Assembly: GCA_903826865.1 (NCBI GenBank)
Contig: CAIKGD010000040.1
Span: forward strand, 46,607 to 110,606
Direction: 5' to 3'
DNA length: 64,000 bases
Source: an uncultured Verrucomicrobiota bacterium
GTDB lineage: Bacteria > Verrucomicrobiota > Kiritimatiellia > Kiritimatiellales > Tichowtungiaceae
Shown here one piece after another: positions 23,429-32,852 of the stretch (position 1 is its first letter; each line of letters starts with the position of its first letter). Below the pieces are notes generated by a model. The model had not been told where the DNA came from. It searched no databases and saw only the letters and a program-made list of their open reading frames with translations. The position numbers and the translations under genes were made by a program.

Positions 23429-25399
23429 ATGAAACGAGTCAAAACCGGATTGCTGTTTTTATTGGCGGGACTGGCGGTTTTTTTCAGGCTTTGGAGGCTC
23501 GGCGCGCCGCCGTTTAAAGCGGATACGATGGATTTTTATAAACGTGCGCTGTGCAACCAGAGCCTCATCGAACTTTGGAAGAATCCGCCTTGGCTGAATC
23601 AGATTCCGCTGAATGAGACGCTGCCGCTTCTGCTTGTGAAAGCCGGTTTACCGGCAACACCTTTTGTAGTGCGGCTTCCGTTTGCGGTGATGGGTGTTCT
23701 GGCGCTTTTCTTTATCTGGCGGTTCGTTCGCCGCTGGTTTGGCGAGGGCGCAGCTCTGTTTGTACTTTTTCTAGCGGTTTTCAATTCGTACGGACTGTAC
23801 CATGCGCGGGAAGCTTACCATTATTCCGGAGCCATCTGTTTTTCAGCAGCCCTTTTTGCAGTATTCTGGCTGATAAAGGAACATCTGCAGAAAAAAGAGC
23901 AACCGGGATACAGACTGTGGACGCTCTGGTTTCTGACGGCGGCAGCGGCCTGTCATATGCATATGTGTGTCTGGCCTGCAGCCGGCCTGCAGGCTCTGCT
24001 GATTTTCATCTTTGGTCTGTCCTCGTTTGCAAAAAATGCAGAACTCCGCCGCAGATTTCTCAGTTCATTTTTTACCGGATTTCTTTTGCTCGGACTGATA
24101 ATGAGCCGCTGGATTTTCCGTGCAGTGCAGGAGGCAATCAAAAATTCAGTCGGCGGAGGACACCACATCGGGGCGGATGCGAAGGCGGAATTTATCCGGC
24201 TTTTTCCTGCCTATTTCGCCGGAGAAAACATCTTTGCAATTATCCTGCTGTTTATTTTTATCGGTTTGGCGGTGCTGGCTTTATCCGGTGTTTCGGATTA
24301 TACCCGCCGGTATCGTTCTTTGGCTTGGATTTGTGCGCTGCACATTGTTGTGCTGATGCTGTATGTAGCGGTCGTGGGCGGCGGGTTGGCGAAAATAACC
24401 TATTTTTCAGGCGTCTGGCCGAATTTTATTCTGCTTGCGGGCGTTGGTGCATACCTCGGCGCTCAAGTTATTTTCAATAAAAGCGGTGCAGCACGTGGCG
24501 TTCTGAGAACCCTGCTCGCCGGCGGTTATTTGTCACTTGCCGCCTGGCCGGTATACGCCATCATTTATTTAGAAGGAACCCCCACGCCTTATTACAAAAT
24601 TAACGATTGGGTATTGAAAAATCTACCGGCAGAAACACCGGTTCTGACTGTTCGCTGGCTGGAGCCTTGGAATGAGCTGGCGATACATAATCCCGGGAAT
24701 ATCAATTACACCTTTACGGTACCCGATTACCCGCTTGAAACCTACCGGCAGTTGAACTGGAGGAGAACAGCAGAACAGTTTTTTGAAAAATATCCGGACG
24801 CTGCTTTTCTTGAAATGAATCGCGGCTGGTTCGAAAAGGAAATGGGACCGTGGACTTTTCCGCAACATTATTTTGCCCATCGCGTGTTAATCACTAACAG
24901 CCCCGCCATGGCATTGCGCCGGATGAAGGTATTTCCTCAGACTGAATATTCTGATGCCAATACGAACTATGTGGTTGCTGGAATATTCTATAACACGACG
25001 GAAGATCTTATTGCGGCCGCCAGACGCGACGGGCGGGATGTTTTGCGTCTTTACGGCGAAGGGTGGGGCTATGCTAAACCCGGCTGGCAGCAGGGACATT
25101 TTGAGGATTATCGCATCCTTAAGCAGGCGGCTTCTATCAACCTTTATAATCTAAAGGAAACCCCGCAGAACGGAACTCTTGAAATTTCAGCCGCGACGGC
25201 GGAGCGGCCCAAAACCGTATCGGTGAACGGGACAACGACTGCCTTTGCATCCGGCCGTATCAAAACGTGGATGGTGCCTCTGACTTTGCCGCCGGGACGA
25301 AATGTTGTTCCATTTACCAGCCCGTCCGCCGACCCGCTCTTCGTTCTTGATATTCGCTGGAAGCCTGCACAAACCGGATCAAGCGTGAATGAAAATTAA
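23429..25399 (+). CDS. GT-C membrane glycosyltransferase (PMT/GT39-like)
   Basis: The 656-residue protein starts directly after the previous stop codon. About 10-12 membrane helices occupy residues 1-380, with an early acidic loop after the first helix (FKADTMDFYKRAL) that fits the catalytic Asp of the PMT_2 family. A soluble C-terminal domain ends in a beta-rich segment. Such enzymes transfer a sugar from polyprenyl phosphate to a polymer or protein on the periplasmic side; the GtrB-like enzyme two genes upstream would supply the donor. No signal for a specific acceptor is visible. Confidence 0.72.
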   Translation: MKRVKTGLLFLLAGLAVFFRLWRLGAPPFKADTMDFYKRALCNQSLIELWKNPPWLNQIPLNETLPLLLVKAGLPATPFVVRLPFAVMGVLALFFIWRFVRRWFGEGAALFVLFLAVFNSYGLYHAREAYHYSGAICFSAALFAVFWLIKEHLQKKEQPGYRLWTLWFLTAAAACHMHMCVWPAAGLQALLIFIFGLSSFAKNAELRRRFLSSFFTGFLLLGLIMSRWIFRAVQEAIKNSVGGGHHIGADAKAEFIRLFPAYFAGENIFAIILLFIFIGLAVLALSGVSDYTRRYRSLAWICALHIVVLMLYVAVVGGGLAKITYFSGVWPNFILLAGVGAYLGAQVIFNKSGAARGVLRTLLAGGYLSLAAWPVYAIIYLEGTPTPYYKINDWVLKNLPAETPVLTVRWLEPWNELAIHNPGNINYTFTVPDYPLETYRQLNWRRTAEQFFEKYPDAAFLEMNRGWFEKEMGPWTFPQHYFAHRVLITNSPAMALRRMKVFPQTEYSDANTNYVVAGIFYNTTEDLIAAARRDGRDVLRLYGEGWGYAKPGWQQGHFEDYRILKQAASINLYNLKETPQNGTLEISAATAERPKTVSVNGTTTAFASGRIKTWMVPLTLPPGRNVVPFTSPSADPLFVLDIRWKPAQTGSSVNEN

Positions 25400-25425
25400 T
25401 CGATCCGTCTGATTTATCCGGATGC

Positions 25426-26385
25426 TTATTTTGTGTCCGCATCGAATCCGATTAACTCTTTTGCAAAATAGTATGGACGGTGCCGGGTTTGCCGCAAAAC
25501 AGCGCCCAGGTAAACACCCATCAAAGATAAAAACATAAACAGCAAAGCGAAAGTCGCGCAAAACAGCGCAAAAAACGCCAGCCAGATTGAAACGCCTGAT
25601 CCGCAGACTGCACGACCAGCAAAAATCCCCGCCAAAAGCAAAGCTCCTATCCCGAAGCAAGCGGAACAAAAAAAGCCGAAATACAGCGGTATGTCTGAAA
25701 AGCCGGTGACTCCTCGAAAAAACTCACGATAGGGATTCATGCTGCGTAGAAGCGGAAATTTGGTTTTTCCGGCAAAACGGGCTTCGCGTTCATAGAAGAC
25801 CTGCTCTTGACGAAATCCGGTCCACCCCACCAGTCCTCGCAGGTAGGGGTCGCCTTCCCTCATGCTCAAAACAAGATCAAGCACTTTGCGCGATATCAGC
25901 TTAAAATCCCCCGTGTTGTCGATCAGCGGATATTCTGAAATGCCGCGCAGAGCGCAATAGGCTTGCCGCGTAATCCACATTTTAAGCCGGTTTTCACCAT
26001 GCCGTTTGGAACGTGTCGTATGCACTACTTCGGCACCTTGGCGCCATTTTTCGATCATGGAGGGAATGAGTTCCGGCGGATCCTGCAAGTCGGTATCCAT
26101 GTAGATCACAGCATCGCCCTGCGCGTGCTCGAATCCGGCCATTACACACGGGGTCACGCCAAACCGCCGCGAGGTGTTGATGATTTTTATATTTGGATCC
26201 TGCTTGCGATGAGTCAGTAATAAATTCAGAGAATCATCAGTCGAGCAGTCGTTAACAAAGATAATTTCATAGCGGAGCGGCATTGCGCACAGCACCGTCT
26301 GTACGCGGCGTATCAGCTCGGGAATATTCTGAGCTTCGTTGCGGAATGAAAAAACAACGGATATTAACGGGTTAGCTGCATTCAT
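25426..26385 (-). CDS. GT2 polyprenyl-phosphate sugar transferase (DPM/GtrB-like)
   Basis: The 319-residue protein has ISVVFSFRNEAQNIPELI, FVNDCSTDDS, NTSRRFGVTPCVMAGFEHAQ and VIYMDTDLQDPPELIPSM, then two C-terminal membrane segments (about 235-300). It is the second GtrB/DPM1-type enzyme in the window and may charge a different sugar. Its start overlaps the end of the B12-binding radical SAM gene by 14 bases. It is last in a minus-strand operon with the split transketolase, and it converges on the GT-C gene at 25399. Confidence 0.87.
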   Translation of the reverse strand: MNAANPLISVVFSFRNEAQNIPELIRRVQTVLCAMPLRYEIIFVNDCSTDDSLNLLLTHRKQDPNIKIINTSRRFGVTPCVMAGFEHAQGDAVIYMDTDLQDPPELIPSMIEKWRQGAEVVHTTRSKRHGENRLKMWITRQAYCALRGISEYPLIDNTGDFKLISRKVLDLVLSMREGDPYLRGLVGWTGFRQEQVFYEREARFAGKTKFPLLRSMNPYREFFRGVTGFSDIPLYFGFFCSACFGIGALLLAGIFAGRAVCGSGVSIWLAFFALFCATFALLFMFLSLMGVYLGAVLRQTRHRPYYFAKELIGFDADTK

Positions 26386-27856
26386 AATCGCTGTACTTTT
26401 CTGTATTTTTTCGTTTCAAGCGATGCTGGGCCATCGTCTTTATGTGACGGGCGGCCGAGGATCCGAAAAGCGACCGGATATGTTCCAGATAACGCGGGTT
26501 TTCGTTATACGCATGAAAAGCGTAATCACGGAAGGAAAGCACTTGCTTGGCCGTCAGATGCCGCGTGGGCAACGGAATCGCATCAAACGCGTAGGGAGAA
26601 TAAGCGGCCCAGTTATCGGGCAGCAGCCAGCCTTTTTTGCAGGCCTCCTGATATAGGGCGGAGCCGGGATAAGCAGTCGCCGCATAGATGTTCAGCCATT
26701 CCGCATTGATATGAAAAGCCTGATCCAGCGTGTCTTGCATGCTGTCGAAATCATCTTCCGGAAGTCCCACGATGTAATTGGCCAGAATATAAAGTCCTGC
26801 CGACCGTGTCATGGCAACGATCCGGTCGGTGGCTTCCAAATCGTAACGTTTGTTGACATCCTTCAGCACCCGGGCGTTGCCGGATTCGAACCCGTAGGCA
26901 ACCCAACGGATGCCCGCCTGTCGCATTTTTTCCAGCATGCGCGGCGTAACGGTGTTGACACGGGCATACGCCCAGCAGTTCAAATCATACCGTCTCTCAA
27001 TGAGACGGTCACAAATCTCAGCCACCCGCTCTTCATTGATTCCAAACAATTCGTCTATAATTTTTATATGGCGGACACCGTAGTGTTGAACGAGGAAATC
27101 CACTTGTTCGACCACTCTGTCCGCACTCAAATACCGGATGCCTGATTTTCCGAAAATCGAATTGATACAGCAGAACGAACAGGAGTAAGGACACCCCAAG
27201 CTGCTGTAGACCACGCCGTAAGGCTGGCGCTGATCCAGGCAGTCTAGACAATGCCAATTGTGCGCCCGGTAACGCGAAATCGGCAATAAATCCCACGCAG
27301 GAAGCGGCAGCGCATCCAGCGGTTCAAATAATGGTGCAACCGGCGTTTTGCACAAGGCTCCGTTTTCGCGATACCACAGTCCGGGGATATCTTTGAAAGC
27401 ATCCCGTTTTGTGCGCAAGGTTTTCAATAAAGCCGGCAAAGTATAAAAGCCTTCTCCTTGACAGACAAAATCAACCGGCTCTTCCCGTAAGGTGTTCTCG
27501 GGCAAGGCGGATGGATGCAAGCCGTGCAGAATGGTCTTTAAAGAGGGATCACGGGATCGTAAGGCCTGTAGTAATTGACCGGCAGTGGTCATTCCCATTG
27601 TGGATGCCGATGGATTACTGCCGGAAACAGAAACCACCGCCAGCGTTGGTCGGAGGGCGGCCACTTGTTCGGCGGCTTGCTCAGGGCTCCAGCCTTCGAC
27701 TTCCGCATCCAGCAGACAAACTTCATTGCCCTGCTGGCGCAGATAGCCGGCCAGAAGAGCCGACCACAACGGCGGCTCGATCGCAGTTAAATCAAAGCCG
27801 GAAAGATCGCCGTAGATTCGACGCTGATCGCCCGGTTTTATAATGACAACGTCCAT
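26372..27856 (-). CDS. B12-binding-domain radical SAM protein
   Basis: The 494-residue protein has an N-terminal cobalamin-binding-like domain (about 1-140: LLAGYLRQQGNEVCLLDAE, VVSVSGSNPSAST) and a radical SAM core with SLGCPYSCSFC (CX3CX2C, about 216-226) and a HIKIIDELFG stretch. This BchE-like architecture is typical of methyltransferases and rearranging enzymes acting on lipids, phosphinates or sugars. The canonical B12 DxHxxG motif is not obvious, so cobalamin may not be bound. It lies between the transketolase pair and a GT2 gene, so a sugar substrate is plausible but unproven. Confidence 0.8.
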   Translation of the reverse strand: MDVVIIKPGDQRRIYGDLSGFDLTAIEPPLWSALLAGYLRQQGNEVCLLDAEVEGWSPEQAAEQVAALRPTLAVVSVSGSNPSASTMGMTTAGQLLQALRSRDPSLKTILHGLHPSALPENTLREEPVDFVCQGEGFYTLPALLKTLRTKRDAFKDIPGLWYRENGALCKTPVAPLFEPLDALPLPAWDLLPISRYRAHNWHCLDCLDQRQPYGVVYSSLGCPYSCSFCCINSIFGKSGIRYLSADRVVEQVDFLVQHYGVRHIKIIDELFGINEERVAEICDRLIERRYDLNCWAYARVNTVTPRMLEKMRQAGIRWVAYGFESGNARVLKDVNKRYDLEATDRIVAMTRSAGLYILANYIVGLPEDDFDSMQDTLDQAFHINAEWLNIYAATAYPGSALYQEACKKGWLLPDNWAAYSPYAFDAIPLPTRHLTAKQVLSFRDYAFHAYNENPRYLEHIRSLFGSSAARHIKTMAQHRLKRKNTEKYSDYECS

Positions 27857-27872
27857 AAAATCTCAGGAATTG

Positions 27873-28832
27873 CTACCGAAGATACTGTTCAACGGTCCGG
27901 CGGATATCATCAGGGCCGAAACCGCACGCCTGCCGCAAATAGGCTCGGCTGCCTGCTTCAAACAGGTATCGGGCCGGTACCCCAAAGGCATCCACAGTGA
28001 TCTTTTGACGGCTTTGAACCACCAGTCGGTTCACCAGCCCGTCCAGCCCGCCTTTTCCCGTAAAACCTTCTTCGATTGTGATAATGTGTGAATAGTTGAG
28101 CAGTTGGTTCTGCAACGCCGTTTCATCCATGGGCTGGAACATGAAAAGGTCAATCAAGCCCACCCGGTCACGCCAGCCCGGCGTATTTTGGCATAACTCC
28201 AGCACGCCGTGCGTTAAGCTGCCAGTGCTGATCAGTCCTACACGATCGCCGGTTTGCAATACTTCAAAACCTTTATGAAAATCGAAGGCATGGCTGTCAG
28301 GGTAAATTCTGGGCAGCGGCTTCCCGTCCAGGCGGCAATATTTCGGAGTGGGCTGCGATAATGAGTAGGGGACAAAGGCCCCTGCCATGACCCAATCGGA
28401 GGGAGAAAAAAGCTCTAAATTTGGCAACGTTCTCATCAAAGCCAAGTCCTCTAAGGCGTGATGCGTGGGGCCGGATACTTCGTAGCTGAATCCGGCTCCG
28501 ACGGACAGCATCGTAATATTCACCGGGCGAAGCTGGGAAAGAAGCGCCAGATTGTTGCGGATTTGTTCAAAACACCGCATGCTGACAAACGGAGCAATAC
28601 CCAGAACAAACACGCGACACCCCTCCAGTGCCAAGCCGGTGCCCACATTGATTAAATTCTGTTCGGCGATCCCCACGTTCATGAATCGGTCCGGAAAATC
28701 ATGCCGCAACTGATCTAGGCTGGGAGCTCCCAGATCTGCGGTCAAAAAGTAGATGGACGAATCTTTAAGCATTTTAGCGGCCACCGACGAGATGATCGCA
28801 TCACGCATGGTTTTAAGTGAGGGGAGTGTCAT
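27873..28832 (-). CDS. Transketolase C-terminal subunit (pyrimidine and C-terminal domains)
   Basis: The 319-residue protein covers the PYR and C-terminal transketolase domains. It contains YFLTADLGAPSLDQL, FMNVGIAEQNLINVGTGLAL (the Glu that activates thiamine diphosphate), GPTHHALEDLALMRTLPNLE and IITIEEGFTGKGGLDGLV. It needs the N-terminal subunit encoded immediately upstream (ATGA overlap). Split transketolases in glycan clusters transfer two-carbon units and are candidates for making branched sugars. Confidence 0.88.
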   Translation of the reverse strand: MTLPSLKTMRDAIISSVAAKMLKDSSIYFLTADLGAPSLDQLRHDFPDRFMNVGIAEQNLINVGTGLALEGCRVFVLGIAPFVSMRCFEQIRNNLALLSQLRPVNITMLSVGAGFSYEVSGPTHHALEDLALMRTLPNLELFSPSDWVMAGAFVPYSLSQPTPKYCRLDGKPLPRIYPDSHAFDFHKGFEVLQTGDRVGLISTGSLTHGVLELCQNTPGWRDRVGLIDLFMFQPMDETALQNQLLNYSHIITIEEGFTGKGGLDGLVNRLVVQSRQKITVDAFGVPARYLFEAGSRAYLRQACGFGPDDIRRTVEQYLR

Positions 28833-29686
28833 GCCAGTGCCTCCACCGCCGCCTGAACTTCTGCGCCGGACATCGTTCGGAGGTGGCAGAGAGAGTCTTT
28901 CTCCAGTAACGGCACCCCTTTGCCTTTCACTGTATGAGCAATCAAGACCTTAGGTTGACCGTTCCTCCGTTTAATCAATTTTTGCATAACGGTGTGCAAG
29001 GCTTCCACATCATGCCCGTCAACTTCTTCGCAGTCCCACCCGAACGATTTGAATTTGTTCCCCAGCGGTTCCAATCGGATAATTTTTGCACAGTAATCCA
29101 GCATCGCGATTTTATTGTAATCCACAATCAGCAGCAAATTGTCCAATTTATGTTCAGGAGCCAGCAACAGAGCCTCCCAAACCGATCCTTCATAAAGCTC
29201 CCCATCTCCCATAAGAACCAAAACGCTGGCCGGATTTTTGGTGTGCCGCAGCGCCACCGCCATACCACATCCCACTCCCAAGCCATGCCCCAGCGAACCG
29301 TTGACCGTCTCAAATCCCGGCACCATCGGATCCGGAATGCCGCCCAAAAAGGATTCCACTGTGCCCGCCCGTTTTAATTCCTGCTTATCAAAATAGCCGA
29401 CATCGGCCAGAATGGGGTATAAGGACACCGAGCCGTGTCCCTTGCTGATGATCAGGCGGTCCCGGTCTGCGGAATACGGGATTGCTGGATCAAAGTGCAA
29501 TAGGTGGCCATAATAGAGAACGGTGAATATTTCCACCGGTGAAAGGGATGAGGCAATTCGCGTGGCGGGCGCAATCTGGTGTATATGCAGGGTCTCACGA
29601 CGCACCCAGCACGCTTTCTGTTCAAGAAAGTTTCGCAACAGGGTTCTGTCGTCTTCTTGGTCTCTTTTTGATTCACAAACGGTCAC
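28829..29686 (-). CDS. Transketolase N-terminal (thiamine diphosphate-binding) subunit
   Basis: The conserved part has DRLIISKGHGSVSLYPILADVG, GSLGHGLGVGCGMAVALRH and the diphosphate-binding GDGELYEGSVWEALLLA. In place of the usual G-H-P-G-G stretch near the N-terminus it reads APATRIASSLS, a variant of some secondary-metabolite transketolase pairs. The start is uncertain: GTG 29686 is chosen; GTG 29698 or an ATG further upstream would also work, none with a strong ribosome binding site. It is divergent from the ColD-like gene. Confidence 0.82.
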   Translation of the reverse strand: MTVCESKRDQEDDRTLLRNFLEQKACWVRRETLHIHQIAPATRIASSLSPVEIFTVLYYGHLLHFDPAIPYSADRDRLIISKGHGSVSLYPILADVGYFDKQELKRAGTVESFLGGIPDPMVPGFETVNGSLGHGLGVGCGMAVALRHTKNPASVLVLMGDGELYEGSVWEALLLAPEHKLDNLLLIVDYNKIAMLDYCAKIIRLEPLGNKFKSFGWDCEEVDGHDVEALHTVMQKLIKRRNGQPKVLIAHTVKGKGVPLLEKDSLCHLRTMSGAEVQAAVEALA

Positions 29687-29754
29687 TAAATATCTCACAC
29701 TGATTTTTCTTAAGTGGTCGCAATGCCACCGAGTTAAAAAAAATTCCATATTTG

Positions 29755-29784
29755 TTGATAATGGGCAAACTAATTCCGTATAGT
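29755..29784 (+). promoter_or_regulatory. Promoter of the ColD-like gene
   Basis: TTGATA (29755-29760) and TATAGT (29779-29784) are 18 bases apart, giving a leader of about 70 bases before ATG 29860 and its AGGAG site. It lies in the divergent gap with the transketolase genes. Confidence 0.6.
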
Positions 29785-29859
29785 CCGCACAATTCAAATC
29801 AAGAGCGGGCTTGCACCCTGTGCCTGAAGAGTAAATTCGTTAATATATAGGAGTTTTTG

Positions 29860-31041
29860 ATGGAAGTGCATCCTTTTTACAGCAACCCGCTGGATTTGGC
29901 GGTTAATACGGTAACGAAAACTGATATTCAGGAACTGATTGCTTGGTTGCGCACATATCCCCGGCTGACTATGGCGGATGAAACGCGACTTTTTGAAGAG
30001 GCTTGGTCAAAATGGCAGGGGGTTAAGTACTCGGTCATGTGCAACTCCGGGTCGTCTGCAAACCTTTTGATGTATGCCGCCCTTGATGCTGCCGGACGCG
30101 CAGGTAATCGGAAAGTTGCGGTACCCGCTACGGGGTGGGTGACAACCATTACTCCCGCCATCCAGCTGGGATTCAAACCCGTCATGTGCGAAAGCCAGTT
30201 GCAAACCTATGGGTCGGATTTGAATTGTCTGGAAAAAATATTGCGCAAGCAACGCCCGCAGACCGTGATTGTGGTGCATACTTTGGGGGTTCCGAACGAC
30301 CTGACGGCGATTCTTGCTCTGCAGAAAAAATATGAATTTACACTTCTCGAGGATTGTTGCGCCAGCCACGGTGCGTTGCATAAGGGCCGAAAAGTGGGTA
30401 CGGTTGGCAATATGTCCTCATTTTCATTCTACTACGGGCATCATATGTCCACCATCGAAGGTGGAGTGGTTTGCACCAATGATGAAGAGCTGTATTGGAA
30501 ACTGCTGATGATGCGCAGTCATGGCTGGTGCAAAGATCTGCCGAAAAAAGAGCAAAATCGCCTGATACGTAAATATAAGGTGGATGATTTTCATAACCCG
30601 TTCACTTTCGTGCATCCCGGCTATAACCTGCGGTCTACCGATTTGAACGCCCGGCTTGGAATGATTCAATTGCACCGGCTGAATGATACTATTAACCGCC
30701 GGGTGCGCAATCACCTCGCTTACCAGAAACGGTTGCAAGGTAAAATCGGGTTTGCACCGGGACTGCCCGGCGATACGATCAGCAGTATTTCTTTTTGCGC
30801 CATGGCCGACTCTACTGCTCACCGTAAACAAATTGTGCGCCGCATGGAAAAAGCAAAAATAGACACGCGTATTTTTACGGCGGGTAACCTGGGGAGACAT
30901 CCGTTTTGGTTTGAGAAATACGGGGAATTCCGCGCACCGGTTGCAGATGCGCTCTATGAAAACGGATTTTTCCTTCCTAACAATCAGGCGCTGAAACCGG
31001 CCGACGTTCAGTATATTTGTGATGTGGTGACGGGGGCGTGA
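29860..31041 (+). CDS. PLP-dependent sugar dehydratase-like protein (DegT/ColD-like, active-site His)
   Basis: ATG 29860 has AGGAG six bases upstream and gives 393 residues of the DegT fold: SVMCNSGSSANLLMYAAL, VAVPATGWVTTITPAIQLG, VVHTLGVPNDL and LLEDCCASHGALHKGRK. At the PLP-lysine position it reads FYYGHHMSTIEGG, so a His replaces Lys. That is the hallmark of 3-dehydratases such as ColD and the E1/RfbH type, which remove the C3 hydroxyl of 4-keto-6-deoxy sugars. A 3,6-dideoxy sugar is therefore a likely component. The divergent transketolase pair suggests further branching. Confidence 0.8.
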   Translation: MEVHPFYSNPLDLAVNTVTKTDIQELIAWLRTYPRLTMADETRLFEEAWSKWQGVKYSVMCNSGSSANLLMYAALDAAGRAGNRKVAVPATGWVTTITPAIQLGFKPVMCESQLQTYGSDLNCLEKILRKQRPQTVIVVHTLGVPNDLTAILALQKKYEFTLLEDCCASHGALHKGRKVGTVGNMSSFSFYYGHHMSTIEGGVVCTNDEELYWKLLMMRSHGWCKDLPKKEQNRLIRKYKVDDFHNPFTFVHPGYNLRSTDLNARLGMIQLHRLNDTINRRVRNHLAYQKRLQGKIGFAPGLPGDTISSISFCAMADSTAHRKQIVRRMEKAKIDTRIFTAGNLGRHPFWFEKYGEFRAPVADALYENGFFLPNNQALKPADVQYICDVVTGA

Positions 31042-31205
31042 TGCTGCCGTCCGCCAGAAGAACATCAAGGGTCATTCGTTTCTATTTGTTTCCGGTAGAT
31101 GGACGGATTGAGTCTCAAACGCGGCACTGCTTGTGGTGCGGTCTGCTCAGGGTTTGTGGTCCGATGGAGTGACGTTTCTCATCAGTACAGTTCGGGAGGG
31201 CGATT

Positions 31206-32726
31206 ATGTTACGGTTCATAAAAGATGCATGGCAACAGATGGGATTTTATTCAAAACTGTTTGTTTTGCTGTTCATTTGCCTTCAGATTCCTGCCGCATA
31301 TTTGGTCGTCAATAATATGGGTTGCGGTTTTACACTCGATAGAAGCGCTTACGAACATATGGCGCAAATCAATAGAATTTACGAGGGTAAGCCGCTCTAT
31401 GTGCCGTTTACATTTGAATTCTGCCCGATAACCTATACCCCGCTTTATTGGGTACTTTGCAGCTGGTTTTGGAAAATATTCGGACCGGGGGTTTTTTTGC
31501 CGAAATTTGTTTCACTCTGTTCGTCTTTGGTGGTTTTTTATTACATGGCACGGTTTTTGTGGGTCGGAACGTCGCGGGATTCCTTTCTGACGATATTCGG
31601 TTTGGTTATGCTGTCGCTAATAAACTTTTTCACCAGTTGCTGGCTGATTGATATCAATATCAACGCGCTTCATTTTGCATTCACTTTGGCGGGGTTTTAT
31701 TGTCTGAAAGGGAGCGCGGCAAGGTCGGCAATGCTGGCCGCACTGTTGCTATCGCTTGGAGCGTTGACGAAACAGACAGGATTAGCCTACGTCGCCGCCG
31801 GTGCCGCCTATATACTGATCAAGTCCCCTAAAAAAAGTCTGTTCTATATGGTCACGGCGCTGATCGTGTGTGGCGGCGGGTTGGCTTATCTTCAACTTAG
31901 TTCGGGCGGAGCTTTCTACGATGTAGTCGTGAAAGAAAATCAAGGACCGGGGTGGATATTTGACCGGTTGTTAAGTGAAGTGTGGGGCCTTCATTTTTTA
32001 GGACAGTTCGGAATCCTGTTTTTGCTCAGCCTCTGGCCGGTTTTTTCGCACAAAACGTTTGCCGGTGCCTGGAAAGAAATAATCACCCCGGAATATACCA
32101 TGACGGCGGCAGGGCTGGTTGTCGCCAGCATTGCACAGCCGAAGTTAGGTAGCGGGAATTTGCATGCGGTTATCGCCATGGCCGGTCTGGTTATTTGCGG
32201 ATTCCGGGGCATTAAATTAATCATGAATCAATTGGGTGATAAATACGCTCCGCTTAAGTTCCGGAACACAACCGTTTTGTTGCAGGCAACCATACTGCTG
32301 ATACCGGCATGGATGCAGACACACGTTAGTTTGATTGATGATGCTGACCGCCAGAAATATCACCAGATCGAGAAGGTATTTAAAAGCGGCAGTACGATAA
32401 TGTATCACTATCCCTACCCCTATATTCCGCCCGCAACGGATTCTCCTGAGGGGGGGCATTCCGGGAATGAAAATTGCCGGTGGATAAATGGACAATGGAG
32501 CCATGAAAAAAAGCCCGCATTTCTGAGCCAGCCCTATAAAGAGCAAAAATTCGATTACGTTATTCTTGGGGCATCAATTATTGAGCAGAGTGATCCTTCC
32601 ATTCAGGCGATCTTGAATAATTATGATGTTGTAGCTGCACTGCCGCCTCATCCTGATTATCCAAATTCTTTCATGATGCGTTACGCTACTTATATCTTGA
32701 AAGCGAAAAGATTGTCCGGTCGTTGA
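31206..32726 (+). CDS. GT-C membrane glycosyltransferase-like protein
   Basis: The 506-residue protein has about 10 membrane helices up to residue 370 and a short soluble C-terminus (about 375-506). The first loop holds the acidic residues LDRSAYEHMAQINRIYEGKPLY, as in PMT_2-like enzymes that use polyprenyl-phosphate sugars. The start ATG 31206 follows GGGAGGG. It is separated by 165 bases from the ColD-like gene, with nothing recognised between. The substrate is unknown. It is the last gene of the glycan region. Confidence 0.65.
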   Translation: MLRFIKDAWQQMGFYSKLFVLLFICLQIPAAYLVVNNMGCGFTLDRSAYEHMAQINRIYEGKPLYVPFTFEFCPITYTPLYWVLCSWFWKIFGPGVFLPKFVSLCSSLVVFYYMARFLWVGTSRDSFLTIFGLVMLSLINFFTSCWLIDININALHFAFTLAGFYCLKGSAARSAMLAALLLSLGALTKQTGLAYVAAGAAYILIKSPKKSLFYMVTALIVCGGGLAYLQLSSGGAFYDVVVKENQGPGWIFDRLLSEVWGLHFLGQFGILFLLSLWPVFSHKTFAGAWKEIITPEYTMTAAGLVVASIAQPKLGSGNLHAVIAMAGLVICGFRGIKLIMNQLGDKYAPLKFRNTTVLLQATILLIPAWMQTHVSLIDDADRQKYHQIEKVFKSGSTIMYHYPYPYIPPATDSPEGGHSGNENCRWINGQWSHEKKPAFLSQPYKEQKFDYVILGASIIEQSDPSIQAILNNYDVVAALPPHPDYPNSFMMRYATYILKAKRLSGR

Positions 32727-32805
32727 TCGGCCGAATGCGGTATGCAGGCAAGTGTGCAGAGCCTGTGTTGCCGAACAGCTTCGAGGAAGCAGTTGCATGA
32801 TTTAT

Positions 32806-32852
32806 TTTTCACCGCTGTTTTGTGGTATAGAGAATCTCTCCACGGGTGAAAA
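32806..32852. terminator. Structured hairpin between convergent genes
   Basis: Outer arms TTTTCACC and GGTGAAAA enclose an inner stem GTGG-TAT-AGAG/CTCT-CCAC. The A/T-rich flanks on both sides fit a bidirectional terminator between the GT-C gene and recO. The outer arms are far apart, so confidence is moderate. Confidence 0.45.
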
